Assembly: GCF_040215105.1 (NCBI RefSeq)
Contig: NZ_CP157875.1
Location: 3,463,501-3,527,500, forward strand
From: Aeromonas veronii
GTDB taxonomy: Bacteria > Pseudomonadota > Gammaproteobacteria > Enterobacterales > Aeromonadaceae
Length of the DNA stretch: 64,000 bases
Reading direction: 5' to 3'
Made by a program: the position numbers and the translations under genes. How positions within the stretch are numbered: the first letter of the stretch is position 1; the number at the start of each line of letters is the position of its first letter. A model generated the notes under the pieces. That model searched no databases. It was not told the DNA's origin and saw only the letters and a list, made by a program, of their open reading frames with translations. This document shows, piece after piece, positions 47,938 through 57,203 of this stretch.

Positions 47938-49047
47938 TTAAGCAATTTTGGCCGTGATGCGGATATCCTGCCCCACCAGCCGCACATCCTTGAGGTTGAG
48001 CTTGGGTGCCTGGAACAGCCGGGTCAACTCGGGCAAGTGGAACAGACCACGTCCCTCATCGCCCAGGAGCTTGGGCGCCTGATAGAGCACCAGTTCGTCC
48101 ACCAGCCCCTTGCCGAGCAGGGCACCGCACAGGCGCGGCCCCGCCTCCACCAGCACGGAGTTGATGTTGCGCTTGGCCAGCAGCATGAACAGGCTCACCA
48201 GATCCAGCTTGCCGTCGAGCAGCGGCAGCTCCAGCTGCTGCACCCACTCGGGCCAGTCCCCGTCCACCTTGTGACGAGCCAGCAGTACGGGCCCCGTGGT
48301 CTTGAACAGAGGCAAGTCCGGGGTCAGCCGGTTCTGGGAGTCGATAACCACCCGCAGCGGCTGGCGCAGGGTTTCCTTCGGGTAGACCGCCTTCACCGAG
48401 GGGGGCAGCTCGTCCCAGCGCACGTTGAGCGAGGCACCATCGGTCAGCACCGTCTCGGCACTCGACAAGACGGCGTCGTGGCGGGCACGCAGGCGCTGCA
48501 CATCGGCGCGGGCCAGGGGGCCGGTTATCCACTGGCTCTCGCCGCTCGCCATGGCGGTGCGACCATCGAGGCTCGCACCCAGCTTCACCGTCACCTGAGG
48601 GAAGGCGGTGCGCATCCGCTTGAAGAAGCCGGGATTCAGGGCCTCGGCCTCGGCGCTCAGCAGGCCGAAGTCCGCCTTGATGCCCGCCTCGGAGAGCATG
48701 CGCAGGCCGCGCCCGCCCACCTGGGGATTGGGATCCACCATGGCGGCGACCACCCGGGTCACCCCGGCCTTGATCAGCGCCTCGGCGCAGGGCGGGGTGC
48801 GGCCGTGATGGGAGCAGGGCTCCAGGGTCACGTAGGCGGTAGCGCCACGGGCCTCTTCCCCGGCGGCGTGCAGGGCATAGACCTCGGCGTGGGGTTCACC
48901 GGCACGCTGGTGCCAGCCCTCTCCCACCACCACGCCCGCCTTGACCAGCACGGCGCCGACGCAGGGGTTGGGGGCCGTGGTATAGCGACCGCGGCGGGCC
49001 AGCTCGAGGGCCCGGTTCATCCATTGATAATCGTCTTGACTAAACAT
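47938..49047 (-). CDS. ribD: bifunctional riboflavin deaminase/reductase RibD
   Basis: RibD deaminates the pyrimidine intermediate and then reduces its ribosyl side chain. The 369 residues contain an N-terminal zinc deaminase domain, with APNPCVGAVLV, HAEVYAL and the PCSHHGRTPPC metal ligands, and a C-terminal NADPH reductase domain (from about 145, VTVKLGASLDGRTAMASGESQWITG). GGGAG precedes the ATG. It lies upstream of ribE and downstream of nrdR. A degraded repeat of its own 3' end follows its stop codon. Confidence 0.96.
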   Translation of the reverse strand: MFSQDDYQWMNRALELARRGRYTTAPNPCVGAVLVKAGVVVGEGWHQRAGEPHAEVYALHAAGEEARGATAYVTLEPCSHHGRTPPCAEALIKAGVTRVVAAMVDPNPQVGGRGLRMLSEAGIKADFGLLSAEAEALNPGFFKRMRTAFPQVTVKLGASLDGRTAMASGESQWITGPLARADVQRLRARHDAVLSSAETVLTDGASLNVRWDELPPSVKAVYPKETLRQPLRVVIDSQNRLTPDLPLFKTTGPVLLARHKVDGDWPEWVQQLELPLLDGKLDLVSLFMLLAKRNINSVLVEAGPRLCGALLGKGLVDELVLYQAPKLLGDEGRGLFHLPELTRLFQAPKLNLKDVRLVGQDIRITAKIA

Positions 49048-49095
49048 CTGGGCTCCCGTTCAACGCGAGAAAATAGGGGTTCTAACGCATTCTGT

Positions 49096-49109
49096 GGGTG
49101 GGTGGGTGG
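49096..49109 (+). repeat. short GGGT repeat
   Basis: GGGTGGGTGGGTGG lies between the nrdR stop and ribD. The nrdR-ribD transcript would carry the C-rich complement. Confidence 0.6.
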
Positions 49110-49114
49110 CTGGC

Positions 49115-49564
49115 TTACTTCTCCAGCTTGGCAATCTCTTCACCAAATTCGCGGATATCTTCGAAGCTGCGATAGACGGAGGCGAAACGGATATAGGCCA
49201 CCTTGTCGAGGCTCTTGAGCTCGTCCATCACCAGGTTGCCGAGCAGCTGGGAGGCCACTTCCCGCTCGCCGGTGGCGCGCAGGCGGGACTTGATGTGATT
49301 CACCCCCTTCTCGATCGCCTCCATGCTCACGGGTCGCTTCTCCAGCGCCCGCAGAATGCCGCCCCTGAGCTTCTCCTCGTTGAAGGGCTCGCGGGAGCCG
49401 TTTGACTTGATGATGCGGGGCATCACCAGTTCGGCCATCTCGAAGGTAGTGAAGCGCTCGTGACAGAGCAGACACTCGCGGCGGCGGCGCACCTGATGGC
49501 CTTCCGCCACCAGACGGGAATCGATCACCTTGGTATCAACGGCACTACAGAACGGGCAATGCAT
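49115..49564 (-). CDS. nrdR: ribonucleotide reductase transcriptional repressor NrdR
   Basis: NrdR senses ATP/dATP through an ATP cone and represses ribonucleotide reductase genes. The start at 49564 has GGAGG upstream and gives 149 residues. The zinc ribbon is CPFC (3-6) with CLLC (about 31-34), and the ATP-cone segment is [33 protein letters not shown]. The order nrdR-ribD is conserved in gammaproteobacteria. It regulates distant nrd operons; no NrdR box was sought here. Confidence 0.96.
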   Translation of the reverse strand: MHCPFCSAVDTKVIDSRLVAEGHQVRRRRECLLCHERFTTFEMAELVMPRIIKSNGSREPFNEEKLRGGILRALEKRPVSMEAIEKGVNHIKSRLRATGEREVASQLLGNLVMDELKSLDKVAYIRFASVYRSFEDIREFGEEIAKLEK

Positions 49565-49673
49565 CAGACCTCCGGCGCACACTCCAGGAAACTAAGGGAC
49601 ACCTGCCACTCGGGTCAGGATCTTGGCCTGCCAGTGTAACACGGCCACCCAAAACCGGTAAAAGCCCAGAAAA

Positions 49674-49699
49674 AACAATGCCACCCGAGGGTGGCATTG
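49674..49699 (-). terminator. terminator after the ParB-like gene (repeat copy 1)
   Basis: A 10-bp stem AATGCCACCC/GGGTGGCATT is followed on the minus strand by GTTTTTTC. The same 26 bases recur at 50200-50225. Confidence 0.88.
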
Positions 49700-49714
49700 G
49701 CATGTTCGAGGCAC

Positions 49715-50143
49715 TCAGTCGTCATAGGGCAGGCTGTCGGGATCACAATCCACATAATCGGGCGCCGGATCCTGCGCAAACTGCACCGCGTGGATGTGCG
49801 TGTTCCCCAACATCAGCGCCTTGCCGACCCGATGCATGCCATCCATGACCCGGCCCGCGCTGTCGAGAATGATGGGATAGGCGAGATCGGCGGCCAGCAT
49901 CAACTGACAATGCAGGGCGATGCTGCGCACCGTGGGCGCCTCGCTGCCGTGACCGTACCAGTGCTCCTTGTCCAGCTCCGTTATCTGAGCCAGCGGCAGG
50001 GCTCGCACCGGCAACCCGCGGCCGAGCCTGATCAGCCGGCGCACATCCCAGGCCAGCAGCCCCTCCGGGCTTGGGCGAAAGTGATACTGGGCGCGGACGG
50101 ACGAGACAAGGTCGTCATCGCTAAGCGAGGTCTGATTGGGCAT
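49715..50143 (-). CDS. small ParB/sulfiredoxin-fold-like protein, function unknown
   Basis: This 142-residue soluble protein has no signal peptide. The segment PVRALPLAQITELDKEHWYG followed by YPIILDSAGRVMDGMHRVGKALMLGNTHIHAVQF resembles the ParB/Srx fold, in which a D/x-G-x-H-R motif (here MDGMHRV, about 98-104) forms the nucleotide-binding site. It lacks the helix-turn-helix of true ParB, so chromosome partitioning is unlikely. AAGAGA precedes the ATG. It lies between glyA and nrdR and is bracketed by two identical 26-bp terminator copies, which suggests it was inserted there. Confidence 0.72.
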   Translation of the reverse strand: MPNQTSLSDDDLVSSVRAQYHFRPSPEGLLAWDVRRLIRLGRGLPVRALPLAQITELDKEHWYGHGSEAPTVRSIALHCQLMLAADLAYPIILDSAGRVMDGMHRVGKALMLGNTHIHAVQFAQDPAPDYVDCDPDSLPYDD

Positions 50144-50199
50144 AGGCTGATTCTCTTGGCTGGCTGGGCACGGCGCCCAGGTGACGCCCCCCTATCAAC

Positions 50200-50225
50200 A
50201 ACAATGCCACCCGAGGGTGGCATTG
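50200..50225 (-). terminator. terminator after glyA (repeat copy 2)
   Basis: It is identical over 26 bases to 49674-49699. The stem is perfect; the plus-strand side has TTGTTTTA, while the minus-strand T tract is weaker (TTGTTGTTG). Confidence 0.75.
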
Positions 50226-50249
50226 TTTTATACCAGAAACACTGGCTTA

Positions 50250-51503
50250 TCAGGCATAGACCGGCAGACGACGGCAGATATCCAGCACCTGCTCGCGCAC
50301 GTTGGCCAGTACTTCGTCGTTGTCGTGGTTGTCCAGTACATCGCAGATCCAATGGGTCAGCTGGATGGACTCGGCTTCCTTGAAACCGCGACGGGTGATG
50401 GCCGGGGTACCGATACGCACACCCGAGGTCACGAAGGGGGAGCGTGGATCGTTCGGTACCGCGTTCTTGTTGACGGTGATGTTGGCTTTGCCGAGGGCCG
50501 CATCGGCCTCTTTGCCGGTCAGCTCACGACCGATCAGATCCACCAGCATCAGATGGTTGTCGGTGCCGCCGGAGACGATCTTGTAGCCACGCTCGATGAA
50601 GGTGGCGGCCATCGCCTTGGCGTTCTTCACCACCTGGGCCTGGTAGGTCTTGAACTCGGGCTCGAGGGCTTCCTTGAAGGCCACGGCCTTGCCGGCGATG
50701 ACGTGCATCAGCGGGCCGCCCTGACCACCCGGGAAGACGGCGGAGTTCAGCTTCTTGTACAGATCTTCGTCGTCGGCGGCGGAGAGGATCAGGCCACCAC
50801 GGGGACCGGCCAGGGTCTTGTGGGTGGTGGAGGTGACCACGTGGGCATGGGGCACGGGGTTCGGGTAGACGCCAGCGGCGATGAGACCGGCCACGTGAGC
50901 CATGTCGACGAACAGATAAGCACCGACCTTGTCGGCGATCTCGCGCATCTTGGCCCAGTCAACCACGCCGGAATAAGCGGAGAAGCCGCCGATCATCATC
51001 TTCGGCTTGTGTTCAACCGCCAGACGCTCCATCTCGACGTAGTCGATCTTGCCGGACTCATCGATGCCGTAGGGAATGATGTTGTACAGCTTGCCGGAGA
51101 AGTTCACCGGGGCGCCGTGGGTCAGGTGACCGCCGTGGGCCAGGTTCATGCCGAGCACGGTGTCGCCCGGTTGCAGCAGGGCCATGTAGACGGCGCTGTT
51201 GGCCTGGGAGCCGGAGTGCGGCTGCACGTTGGCATAGGTGGCGCCGAACAGTTCCTTGGCGCGCTCGATGGCCAGGGTCTCGACCACGTCCACATACTCG
51301 CAACCACCGTAGTAACGCTTGGCCGGATAGCCTTCGGCGTACTTGTTGGTCAGCTGGGAGCCCTGGGCTTCCATGACGCGGGGGCTGGTGTAGTTCTCAG
51401 ACGCGATAAGCTCGATATGCTCTTCCTGACGACGGGTCTCGTCTGTGATGGCCTGCCACAGCTCTGGATCATAGCCGGCGATGGTCATGTCACGTTTCAA
51501 CAT
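50250..51503 (-). CDS. glyA: serine hydroxymethyltransferase
   Basis: GlyA is the PLP enzyme that interconverts serine and glycine and supplies one-carbon units as methylene-THF. The start at 51503 ([20 protein letters not shown] upstream) gives 417 residues. Motifs are [57 protein letters not shown], and the PLP lysine in [17 protein letters not shown] frame reaching 51575 adds unconserved residues. E. coli glyA is regulated by PurR and MetR; sites were not identified here. Confidence 0.98.
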   Translation of the reverse strand: MLKRDMTIAGYDPELWQAITDETRRQEEHIELIASENYTSPRVMEAQGSQLTNKYAEGYPAKRYYGGCEYVDVVETLAIERAKELFGATYANVQPHSGSQANSAVYMALLQPGDTVLGMNLAHGGHLTHGAPVNFSGKLYNIIPYGIDESGKIDYVEMERLAVEHKPKMMIGGFSAYSGVVDWAKMREIADKVGAYLFVDMAHVAGLIAAGVYPNPVPHAHVVTSTTHKTLAGPRGGLILSAADDEDLYKKLNSAVFPGGQGGPLMHVIAGKAVAFKEALEPEFKTYQAQVVKNAKAMAATFIERGYKIVSGGTDNHLMLVDLIGRELTGKEADAALGKANITVNKNAVPNDPRSPFVTSGVRIGTPAITRRGFKEAESIQLTHWICDVLDNHDNDEVLANVREQVLDICRRLPVYA

Positions 51504-51630
51504 CCGTATATCTCCTGAAAATCGTTTGCGCGATAGGTGAAGTGGGCCGCGGCATTGTAACGTGAGCGGGATCAAAGAGACAGTCCAACCACCTAAAAAA
51601 ATGTTGAATCCATGTTACTAAAGGCGAATT

Positions 51631-54432
51631 TCATCCCTCGGTGGCCCCCGCTTTCGCCATCAGCCAGCGCCGCAATCCATGGATCGCCGCCTCGAATGCC
51701 GGGGTCAGGGAGCGCGGATCCCCCTCCTCCGCTTCCAGCTCGGCGCAGCGCTCCGCAAACTCGGTCAATCCCAGCGCCAGGGCGCTGCCCTTGAGCTTGT
51801 GGGCCAACTGGCGATGCACCTCACCGGGTTCGCTCATGGCCAGTTCGGCCACCAGTTCGGCGCCTTGCGACTCGAACAGGGCGACCAGTTGGCGAATGCG
51901 CGGCAGACCCAGCACCGGCAGATCCGCCTCCAGCACCCCATTGTCCGAAGCGGGGTCTGTCTCCCTTGCTGACTCGCCGGATCCTGTCTTGCATTGACGG
52001 GCGATGGCGCTGGCCAGGGTTGCCAACCGCATGGGCTTGCCCACGAAGTCGGCGAAGCCGGCAGCCAGGCAGTGACGAATATCTTCGGGATACATCTGGG
52101 CCGAGACCGCGATGGCAGGCAGGGGGCGTCCATGGACCTCCTCGCTGATGGCATCGAGATCCTCCCGCAGACTGATGCCGTCCATGTCCGGCAGGTTGAT
52201 GTCGAGCAGGGCCAGATCGAAGGGGCGCTCACTGATCCAGGCCAGCGCCGTGCGTCCATCCTCCGCCAGGGTGACCCTGTGGCCGAGGCGCGCCAGCATG
52301 CCCTGGGCCACCAGGCGATTGATCTCGTTGTCCTCCACCAGCAGGATCTGCCGGGGCTGACTCAGCATGACGGGCTGGGGCTCGGCGGGCAGCAGGGCCG
52401 CCGAGCGTTGCAGCGGCAGGCTGAAGCTGAACCGGCAACCTTCCCCCGGCTGGCTGCTCAGCTGCAATTCCCCTCCCATGGCGCTCACCAGCCGTCGGCT
52501 GATGGCAAGACCCAGCCCCGTGCCCCCCTGATGGCCGAGATCCCGCTTGCGCTGGCGGAACGCCTCGAACACCGCCTGCTGCTCCTCTGCCGGGATACCG
52601 GGGCCGGTATCCTCGACCACGAACTCGATGCAGGGCTCGGCACAGGGACCGGCGCACCCCAGCGGCATCACGGACAGGGTGATGCGCCCCGTGCGGGTGA
52701 ATTTGACCCCGTTGCCCAGCAGGTTCCCGATCACCTGGCGCAGTTTGCCCATGTCCCCCTCCACCACGGCAGGCAGGGTGTCACCGTAATTCAGTTCGAG
52801 GCACAGCCCCTTGGCCTCGGCCTTAGGCCGAAACAGGGTGCAGAGATCCTCCGCCAGTTGCCGCAGCGGGAAGGGCTCCCGGCGCGCCTCCACGTGCCCC
52901 GCCTCAATCTTGGAGTAATCGAGGATGTCGTTGAGGATCTCCAGCAAAGATTCGCCGCTGTGGCCGATGGCGGCCAGATAGCGCTGCTGTTCCGGGTTTA
53001 AGCGGGTATCTTCCAGCAGGCTGAGCCCCCCCAGGATGCCGTTCATGGGAGTGCGGATCTCGTGGCTCATGGTGGCGAGGAAGACGGACTTGGCCCGGTT
53101 GGCCTGCTCCGCCTCATCCCTGGCCTGGCGCTGCTTCTCCACCTCCTCGTTGAGGCGCTGGTTGGCATGGCTGAGCTGGCCGGTGCGCTCCTCGACCCGG
53201 GACTCCAGCTCCCGTTGATAGCGGCCTAGCTCGATGGCGTTGTCGCGAAACACCTGCAAGGCCCGGCCGAGTTCGGCCAGCTCGTCCTGGCCCTGGTGCA
53301 TGCCGGTTGCCTGGGGGGTCAGATCACCGTGCGCCAGCCGGCTCATCCCCTCCACCGCGTGTTGCAATGGCCAGACGATGCGGCCGTAGACCATGCGCCA
53401 CATCAGCAGGATCAGCAGGCCCAGGGTGAGCAGGCCGATCAGTACCAGGGCGCTGGCCAGCAGTTGCAACTGCTCGCGCAGCACTTGCTGACTCTGGCTG
53501 AGGGCCTCCCGGGTTCCCGCCACCAGGCTGTCGACCTGGCGGTTGAGGCTGCCCATCATCACCTCGTTGGCCGAGGCCAGCACTCGCAGCGCCTCCCCTT
53601 TGCCTATCCAGTCGCTGCGCAGTTGCACCAGCTTGTCGCTCTGTGCCAGCAAAGCCAGCGCCTGCTCCACCGAGGCCCGGCGGCCGGGATCCGTCACCGC
53701 GCCCGCCCGCAGTTGCAAGATGGCCAGGGCCTTGCGGCTCTCCTGTTGCAGCTCCTGCAAGGCGGGTTGCTGTTCGCTGCGCCAGATCTCCTCGATGCGC
53801 TGCTGCTGCATCAGGGTGCGGTGACGCAGCTCCGTCATCTGCTCCAGCCAGTCGAGATCCTGTTCCAGCAGCCGATCCAGCGCGGCATCCGCCTGTTTGC
53901 CCTGCAACCGATAGAGGGAGCCCATGCCCGCCACCATCACGGTTTCGGCGTTCTCCATCTGGCTGCGGGCGAGCTCCGCCGCCTCCCCTGCGGCCTCCAC
54001 CAACCGGGTACGCAGCGCCCCGCCTTCGGCCATGAGCGTGAGCCGCTCCCCCACCAGCCAGCCCTGCTGGCCGAGATTGCCGATGATGGTCTGGCTGAGG
54101 CGGTGCAACTGCGCCAGCTCCCCCTCGGTGCCGAGTTGCTCCAGTCCCTGCTGCATTTGTTGACCCAGCAGGGTCAGCAGGCGTCCCTGATGTTCCCGCT
54201 CGGCTTCGCTGCCCGCCATGGCCAGCAGGTGGGAGGCGTTCTGGATCTCGCCGCCAAGGCGCGCCAGAGTGCGGGCGCTCTCCTGGCCCGCCAGGGTCTG
54301 CTGCACCCCCTGCTCCAGCTGGCGCAGACGATTGAGGCCAACCCAGCCGAGCAGGGAGGCACTCAGGGTCAACATGGCCATCAGGGAGAAGGCCAGCAGC
54401 AGTTTGCCACCCAGGCCGGAAAACATTCTCAC
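51631..54432 (-). CDS. torS: TMAO-sensing hybrid histidine kinase TorS
   Basis: TorS is an inner-membrane unorthodox sensor that receives the TMAO signal from TorT and phosphorylates TorR. From a GTG start (AAGGGA upstream) it has 933 residues. Transmembrane helices lie at about 10-30 and 325-345, enclosing a large helical periplasmic domain. HAMP, the H box with H457 ([11 protein letters not shown]), and the N/G ATPase boxes ([25 protein letters not shown]) follow. A receiver with D744 ([11 protein letters not shown]) and an HPt domain with H878 ([11 protein letters not shown]) complete the phosphorelay. It is divergent from torT. An ATG at 54426 is an alternative start. Confidence 0.95.
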   Translation of the reverse strand: MRMFSGLGGKLLLAFSLMAMLTLSASLLGWVGLNRLRQLEQGVQQTLAGQESARTLARLGGEIQNASHLLAMAGSEAEREHQGRLLTLLGQQMQQGLEQLGTEGELAQLHRLSQTIIGNLGQQGWLVGERLTLMAEGGALRTRLVEAAGEAAELARSQMENAETVMVAGMGSLYRLQGKQADAALDRLLEQDLDWLEQMTELRHRTLMQQQRIEEIWRSEQQPALQELQQESRKALAILQLRAGAVTDPGRRASVEQALALLAQSDKLVQLRSDWIGKGEALRVLASANEVMMGSLNRQVDSLVAGTREALSQSQQVLREQLQLLASALVLIGLLTLGLLILLMWRMVYGRIVWPLQHAVEGMSRLAHGDLTPQATGMHQGQDELAELGRALQVFRDNAIELGRYQRELESRVEERTGQLSHANQRLNEEVEKQRQARDEAEQANRAKSVFLATMSHEIRTPMNGILGGLSLLEDTRLNPEQQRYLAAIGHSGESLLEILNDILDYSKIEAGHVEARREPFPLRQLAEDLCTLFRPKAEAKGLCLELNYGDTLPAVVEGDMGKLRQVIGNLLGNGVKFTRTGRITLSVMPLGCAGPCAEPCIEFVVEDTGPGIPAEEQQAVFEAFRQRKRDLGHQGGTGLGLAISRRLVSAMGGELQLSSQPGEGCRFSFSLPLQRSAALLPAEPQPVMLSQPRQILLVEDNEINRLVAQGMLARLGHRVTLAEDGRTALAWISERPFDLALLDINLPDMDGISLREDLDAISEEVHGRPLPAIAVSAQMYPEDIRHCLAAGFADFVGKPMRLATLASAIARQCKTGSGESARETDPASDNGVLEADLPVLGLPRIRQLVALFESQGAELVAELAMSEPGEVHRQLAHKLKGSALALGLTEFAERCAELEAEEGDPRSLTPAFEAAIHGLRRWLMAKAGATEG

Positions 54433-54502
54433 GGGGGATCCCTTGGTTATGGTCGATTTTGTCCGGATAATACGGCCTCACACTTTAACAAAACCCTCTG
54501 CC

Positions 54503-55546
54503 ATGCGAAGCCTCTCTCTGTGCATTCTGCTAGTCCTGCTGGTTCGCCCCGCCGTCGCCTTCGAGGTGGATCACTGGCCGGATGGCGCCTTCACCGGCCA
54601 GCCGACCAGACTGAGCTGGCCGGCGCCAGCTCCGCTGGCCAAGCCCTTGACCCTGTGCGCCCTCTACCCCCATCTGCGAGATGCCTACTGGCTGTCGGTC
54701 AACCAGGGCATGGTGGAGGAAGCCAAGCGGCTCGGCGCCCGGCTGCGGATCCACGAGGCGGGCGGCTACGGCGCCCTGGCCGAGCAGCGCAAACAGTTGC
54801 AACAGTGCGTGGATGAGGGGAGCGATGCCATCTTGCTCGGCGCGGTCAGTTACGACGGCCTTGCCAATGCCATCAAGCAGACCCCGCTGCCGGTGTTCGG
54901 GCTGGTCAACGATCTCGCCCCCGGCCTCGCCATCGCCCAGGTCGGCGTGCCCTGGTACCAGATGGGCTGGCGCATCGGCCACTGGCTGGCAGAGCGCCAC
55001 CCGGCAGATAGCACTCCCGTCACCGTCGCCCTCTTCCCGGGCCCGGATTCGAGGGGCGGCACCTCCTTCATCGAATCCGGCTTCATCGACGCCATCCGCG
55101 GCAGCGCCATCCGGCTGGTGACCACGGCGCACGGCGACAACAGCCGCGAGATCCAGCGTACCCTGGTGCAGCAGACGCTGGTCCACCATCCCGACCTCGA
55201 CTACCTGGTCGGCGGCGCCATCGCCGCCGAGGTGGCGGTCAACGAGCTGGCCCAGCACCATGCCGACCATCCCAAAGTGCTCTCCATCTACTTCAGCCAT
55301 GGGGTTCAGCGCGCCCTGCTGCGGGGCAAGATCCTCGCCGCCAACAGCGATCAGATGCGCGAACAGGGTCGCCTCGCGGTGGCCCAGGCTCTCTGCCTGC
55401 TCCGCCAGCCAGATGCCAGTGAAACCCGATGTCCGCGCGTCATGGGTCCGCCCATCCTGACTCTGACCGCCCCCCTGAGCGCGCCGGAGCACTCCCTGTC
55501 GGATGGGGATTTTCGCCCCGTCTACCGGGTCGGGCTGACCCCCTGA
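54503..55546 (+). CDS. torT: periplasmic TMAO-binding sensor protein TorT
   Basis: TorT is a periplasmic-binding-protein-fold receptor that binds TMAO and activates TorS. The 347 residues start with a signal peptide (MRSLSLCILLVLLVRPAVA). The body follows E. coli TorT: LCALYPHLRDAYWLSVNQGMVEEAKRLG, QCVDEGSDAILLGAVSYDGL, VGVPWYQMGWRIGHWL, LFPGPDSRGGTSFIESGF and AANSDQMREQGRLAVAQA. It is divergent from torS across a 70-bp gap, as in E. coli. A frame continues upstream into torS antisense and was ignored. Confidence 0.95.
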   Translation: MRSLSLCILLVLLVRPAVAFEVDHWPDGAFTGQPTRLSWPAPAPLAKPLTLCALYPHLRDAYWLSVNQGMVEEAKRLGARLRIHEAGGYGALAEQRKQLQQCVDEGSDAILLGAVSYDGLANAIKQTPLPVFGLVNDLAPGLAIAQVGVPWYQMGWRIGHWLAERHPADSTPVTVALFPGPDSRGGTSFIESGFIDAIRGSAIRLVTTAHGDNSREIQRTLVQQTLVHHPDLDYLVGGAIAAEVAVNELAQHHADHPKVLSIYFSHGVQRALLRGKILAANSDQMREQGRLAVAQALCLLRQPDASETRCPRVMGPPILTLTAPLSAPEHSLSDGDFRPVYRVGLTP

Positions 55547-55569
55547 CCCCGGTCCAAAACCCGAAGCGG

Positions 55570-55658
55570 ATCACAATTCCCCCCTGCCGGTTCTTATAAG
55601 ATATTCATTCGAATCATTTTTTATCCTAAGACCACGACGGCAAAGGGGGAATTGTGAT
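55570..55658 (+). promoter_or_regulatory. long fold-back covering the ribosome site and start of the next gene
   Basis: A perfect 14-bp inverted repeat, ATCACAATTCCCCC (55570-55583) and GGGGGAATTGTGAT (55645-55658), extends inward by TGCCG (55585-55589) / CGGCA (55638-55642). The right arm includes the GGGGG ribosome site and the first bases of the ATG at 55657. The AT-rich loop contains an ATTCGAAT palindrome and possible promoter sequence. Confidence 0.75.
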
Positions 55659-55953
55659 GGATCATCTGCTGACTTTTATCATCCTGACCGTGTTCTTTCT
55701 GTTCTACTGGGTCTACTACAGCCACCAGCGCAAGCGTGTCCCCACCACCCAGTGGGAAGAGGTCCCGACCCGGGCCCAGTACCTGAGCGCCCACCCGGAG
55801 GCGGTGGACGGGGAGATCCTGTTTTGCCACCATTGCGGCCATCACAAGCAGCTGGAAGTCGGGCTGGTGCACCTTGCCGACTTCAGGCGCGAGTGGGCCT
55901 GTGCCAGATGCAAGCAGGTGCTGTTTCGCGCCGAGGATGACCAGCTGGCCTGA
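55657..55953 (+). CDS. small membrane-anchored zinc-ribbon-like protein, function unknown
   Basis: This 98-residue protein has one N-terminal transmembrane helix (LLTFIILTVFFLFYWVYY, about 4-21) followed by a basic segment (SHQRKR) and a soluble domain. Two Cys pairs, FCHHCGHHK (about 56-64) and CARCKQV (about 81-87), look like a zinc ribbon. GGGGG lies seven bases upstream of the ATG; a GTG just before it is possible. The ribosome site sits in one arm of a 14-bp inverted repeat. It lies between torT and torR but has no known TMAO role. Confidence 0.8.
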   Translation: MDHLLTFIILTVFFLFYWVYYSHQRKRVPTTQWEEVPTRAQYLSAHPEAVDGEILFCHHCGHHKQLEVGLVHLADFRREWACARCKQVLFRAEDDQLA

Positions 55954-55969
55954 GAGACGAGGGAAAGGG

Positions 55970-56374
55970 ATGAGAATGCTAGATGCGAGCTGCCTGTGCG
56001 GCGCCGTCAAGCTGCGCCTGCCGGACAGCTTCGATTACATGGGCAACTGCCACTGCGGCGAGTGCCGCAAATTCTCCGGCTCGGATTACGCCTCCGTGGG
56101 CGGGCTGGATGGGGACAAGGTGGAAATAGTGAAGGGCGGCGATGCCATCGCCCGCTTCCAGAAATCAGAAGAGACCAGCCTCGCCTTCTGCCGCCACTGC
56201 GGCGCCAGCCTGTTCAGCCAGAAGCGCAGCAGCGGCAAGATCAACCTGCGGCTCGGGGTATTGGACGAGGCGCCGAGCCAGCAGCCGGGCTTTCACATCT
56301 TCGTCGGCTCCAAGGCCCCCTGGCACCAGATAGGGGACGACTGCCCGCAATTTGAGACCCAACCACCAGCCTAA
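55970..56374 (+). CDS. GFA/CENP-V family zinc protein
   Basis: This 134-residue protein belongs to the GFA (glutathione-dependent formaldehyde-activating enzyme-like) family. It has the zinc pattern SCLCGAV (about residues 7-13), NCHCGECRKFSG (24-35) and FCRHCGASLF (about 68-77), then LGVLDE and HIFVGSKAPWH. Members bind two structural or catalytic zincs, and most have no proven reaction. It starts 16 bp after the preceding gene's stop, so the two may be co-transcribed. ATGs at 55970 and 55976 are both plausible. TMAO breakdown can yield formaldehyde in other pathways, but a link here is speculative. Confidence 0.85.
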   Translation: MRMLDASCLCGAVKLRLPDSFDYMGNCHCGECRKFSGSDYASVGGLDGDKVEIVKGGDAIARFQKSEETSLAFCRHCGASLFSQKRSSGKINLRLGVLDEAPSQQPGFHIFVGSKAPWHQIGDDCPQFETQPPA

Positions 56375-56455
56375 TGACAGAATAAATATCTACCTATAAA
56401 GAAAATAATTATTAAATAACTCACAAATTTCATTTAAAACAGCTTAATTCACTGC

Positions 56456-57169
56456 CTAGGGGGCTATCTGACCGGCAAACAGATACCCCTCGCCATGGAC
56501 GGTGACAAACAGCCGGGGATCCCGCGGATCCTCTTCCATCTTTCCCCGCAGCCGGCGGATCAGCACGTCTATGGTGCGATCGCTCGGCCCGTCCCCGCGA
56601 TGGCTGGTGAGCGCCAGGATCCGCTCCCGGCTCAGCACCCGACCCGCGTGGGCGACGAACACCACCAGCACCTCGTACTCGGCCTTGGTGAGGCGCACCG
56701 GCACCCCGTCCTTGGTGAGCTGACGGCGGGGAATATCGAAGCGCCAGGGGCCGAAGCAGACCGCATCATCATCGGGCTCGCGCGCCTGCGCAGCCGGGGC
56801 CGCCAGCGAGATGCGCCACAGCAGGTTCTTGACCCGCACCAGCAGTTCCCTGAGCTCGAACGGCTTGGTGACATAATCATCGGCCCCCATCTCGAGCCCC
56901 ACGATCCGGTCCACCGCATCGCTGCGCCCGGTCACCAGGATAATGCCCACCGTGCTGCGGGCTCTGAGCTCCCGGGTCAGCAGCAGGCCATCTTCCCCCG
57001 GCAGGTTGATGTCCAGCATCACCAGGTCGATATCCTGCTCCGCTAGGGTGGTACGCATCCCCTGCCCGTCTTCCACCGCGGTCACGGCATAGCCCTCCCG
57101 TTCGAAATAGCCGGTCAGCTTCTCGCGGGTCACGACATCATCTTCGACGACCAGAATGTGGTGGCGCAT
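56456..57169 (-). CDS. torR: response regulator TorR (OmpR/PhoB family)
   Basis: TorR is activated by TorS and switches on torCAD in the presence of TMAO. From 57169 (MRHHILVVEDDVVTREKL) the protein is 237 residues. The receiver has the acidic pair at 10-11, the phospho-acceptor D53 (MLDINLPGEDG), T in LVTGRSD and K in YVTKPFE. The winged helix ends ERILALTSHRGDG...IDVLIRRLRGKMEED. In-frame ATGs at 57202 and 57211 are possible but give extensions unlike E. coli TorR; no start has a strong ribosome site. It is divergent from torC, with tor-box-like sequences in between. Confidence 0.93.
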   Translation of the reverse strand: MRHHILVVEDDVVTREKLTGYFEREGYAVTAVEDGQGMRTTLAEQDIDLVMLDINLPGEDGLLLTRELRARSTVGIILVTGRSDAVDRIVGLEMGADDYVTKPFELRELLVRVKNLLWRISLAAPAAQAREPDDDAVCFGPWRFDIPRRQLTKDGVPVRLTKAEYEVLVVFVAHAGRVLSRERILALTSHRGDGPSDRTIDVLIRRLRGKMEEDPRDPRLFVTVHGEGYLFAGQIAP

Positions 57170-57203
57170 GGCAGGGCTCGCAGCAGGGACAGGGGGGAAC
57201 ATT

